Source: an uncultured Clostridium sp.
GTDB taxonomy: Bacteria > Bacillota > Clostridia > Lachnospirales > Lachnospiraceae
NCBI GenBank assembly: GCA_958442925.1
Contig: CAUCIO010000001.1
Coordinates: forward strand, 1 to 49,164
Direction of reading: 5' to 3'
DNA length: 49,164 nucleotides
Part shown: piece by piece, positions 48,511 to 49,164 of the stretch
Numbering within the stretch: the stretch's first letter is position 1
How the letters are laid out: the number at the start of each line of letters is the position of its first letter
Notes under the pieces: model-generated
What the model saw: the letters and a program-made list of their open reading frames with translations, nothing else
Told to the model about the DNA's origin: nothing
Databases searched by the model: none
Program-made: the position numbers and the translations under genes

Positions 48511-49164
48511 AGGGACGGCGGCTTATAATCGTGGGCCTGACTCTGTTTTCCATGTTTTTTGGGGCGGGAAATCTGATTTTTCCGCCGTTTCTGGCAGCGC
48601 AGGCCGGGACGGCTGTATGGCCGGCCATGGGAGGTTTTTTAATAAGCGCAGTTGGCCTTCCTGTATTGGGAGTCATAGCGGTATCCAGATCAGGAGGACT
48701 TGACTGTCTGGCTGGCAGGGTGCATCCTGCATTTTCTCTGATATTTTCTATTCTGATTTATCTGTCTATTGGTCCGTGCCTGGCCATTCCCAGGACAGCC
48801 AGCACTTCTTTTGAGATGACTGTACTTCCATTTTTAGGCAGCGGGGAAGGGGCGGTTCTGTGGCAGCTGGCATACTCGGCAGTATTTTTCCTCCTGGCGG
48901 CATTGACAGCGTTCCACCCGGAAAAGCTGACGCAGTGCCTGGGGAAAATTATGTGTCCTGCTCTGTTAGGGCTGATTTTCATTATGTTTGCAGGCAGCAT
49001 AGCTGCCGAGCCGAAGGCGCTTGCGATGCCGTCGGAAGCTTACAGCGGTCTGGCTCCGGTAAAAGGATTTCTGGAAGGATATCAGACTATGGACACCATA
49101 GCGGCTCTGAATTTTGGAATTATTATTGCTCTTAATATTAAGGCAGCAGGAGTAAAGGATGAGG
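48495..49164 (+). CDS. brnQ: Branched-chain amino acid carrier (LIV-II), 3' truncated by window end
   Basis: The first 223 residues of a Na+- or H+-coupled Leu/Ile/Val importer; the frame stays open to the last base. LTLFSMFFGAGNLIFPPFLA is the family signature in helix 1, and SIGPCLAIPRTASTSFEMTV is also characteristic. ATG 48495 follows GGGGAGG and overlaps the preceding gene by 16 nt. A full protein would be about 430-450 residues. Confidence 0.92.
   Translation, partial: MEETLKGRRLIIVGLTLFSMFFGAGNLIFPPFLAAQAGTAVWPAMGGFLISAVGLPVLGVIAVSRSGGLDCLAGRVHPAFSLIFSILIYLSIGPCLAIPRTASTSFEMTVLPFLGSGEGAVLWQLAYSAVFFLLAALTAFHPEKLTQCLGKIMCPALLGLIFIMFAGSIAAEPKALAMPSEAYSGLAPVKGFLEGYQTMDTIAALNFGIIIALNIKAAGVKDE

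Overview
The window looks like a chromosomal segment from a low-to-mid GC Firmicute, most likely a gut Clostridia of the Lachnospiraceae type. The evidence is strong AGGAGG-type ribosome sites, sigma-A promoters of TTGACA-N17-TATAAT form, FMN and SAM-I riboswitches, a BirA-type biotin operator, a V-type (A/V) ATPase operon in the Enterococcus hirae ntp gene order, and two sigma-54 enhancer-binding regulators each facing a metabolic operon. I see no rRNA, tRNA, CRISPR array, insertion sequence or phage gene. The species call is inference.

Layout. 1-960: a MerR-type regulator and a shared bidirectional terminator. 982-11013 (minus strand): a complete sigma-54 module. An enhancer-binding protein (9055-11013) lies upstream of a seven-gene operon: C26 glutamine-amidotransferase-like hydrolase, metallo-amidohydrolase, family 5 substrate-binding lipoprotein, and the OppB/C/D/F-like peptide importer. 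A textbook -24/-12 promoter lies at 8638-8655, and a helically phased A-tract region lies between it and the regulator. 11215-20167 (plus): nine-gene V-type ATPase operon with a Na+-type proteolipid signature. 20194-22078: divergent RraA-like protein and LysR regulator. 22284-24914 (minus): bioY-bioD-bioA behind a BirA operator. 25039-26401 (plus): GNAT acetyltransferase, then FMN riboswitch and ribU.

26556-34996 (minus): a second sigma-54 module. A mannose-family PTS (IIA, IIB, IIC, IID), zinc alcohol dehydrogenase, class II aldolase and aldo/keto reductase are followed by their probable LevR-type PRD regulator. A second exact-spacing -24/-12 promoter lies at 34981-34996, with a pair of 9-bp direct repeats spaced 21 bp apart about 105 bp upstream. 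35268-40723: thioredoxin-like protein, YgjV-like membrane protein, nucleotidyltransferase, an unknown proline/tryptophan-rich protein, and a large membrane-anchored propeller-like protein whose promoter carries a 24-bp perfect palindrome. 40899-43739: murA, then a SAM-I riboswitch and metK. 44029-49164: short AraC-type protein, a histidine kinase/response regulator pair, a GT39-like membrane protein and the 5' part of brnQ, which runs off the window.

How they work together. The window is dominated by nutrient uptake: peptides, a PTS sugar or sugar alcohol, biotin, riboflavin and branched-chain amino acids, each with its own visible control element. A Na+-type V-ATPase could energise or balance secondary Na+ transport such as BrnQ. 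The least explained parts are the substrate of the sigma-54 hydrolase/peptide-importer operon, the substrate of the PTS operon, and the 37424-40723 pair of surface or unknown proteins.
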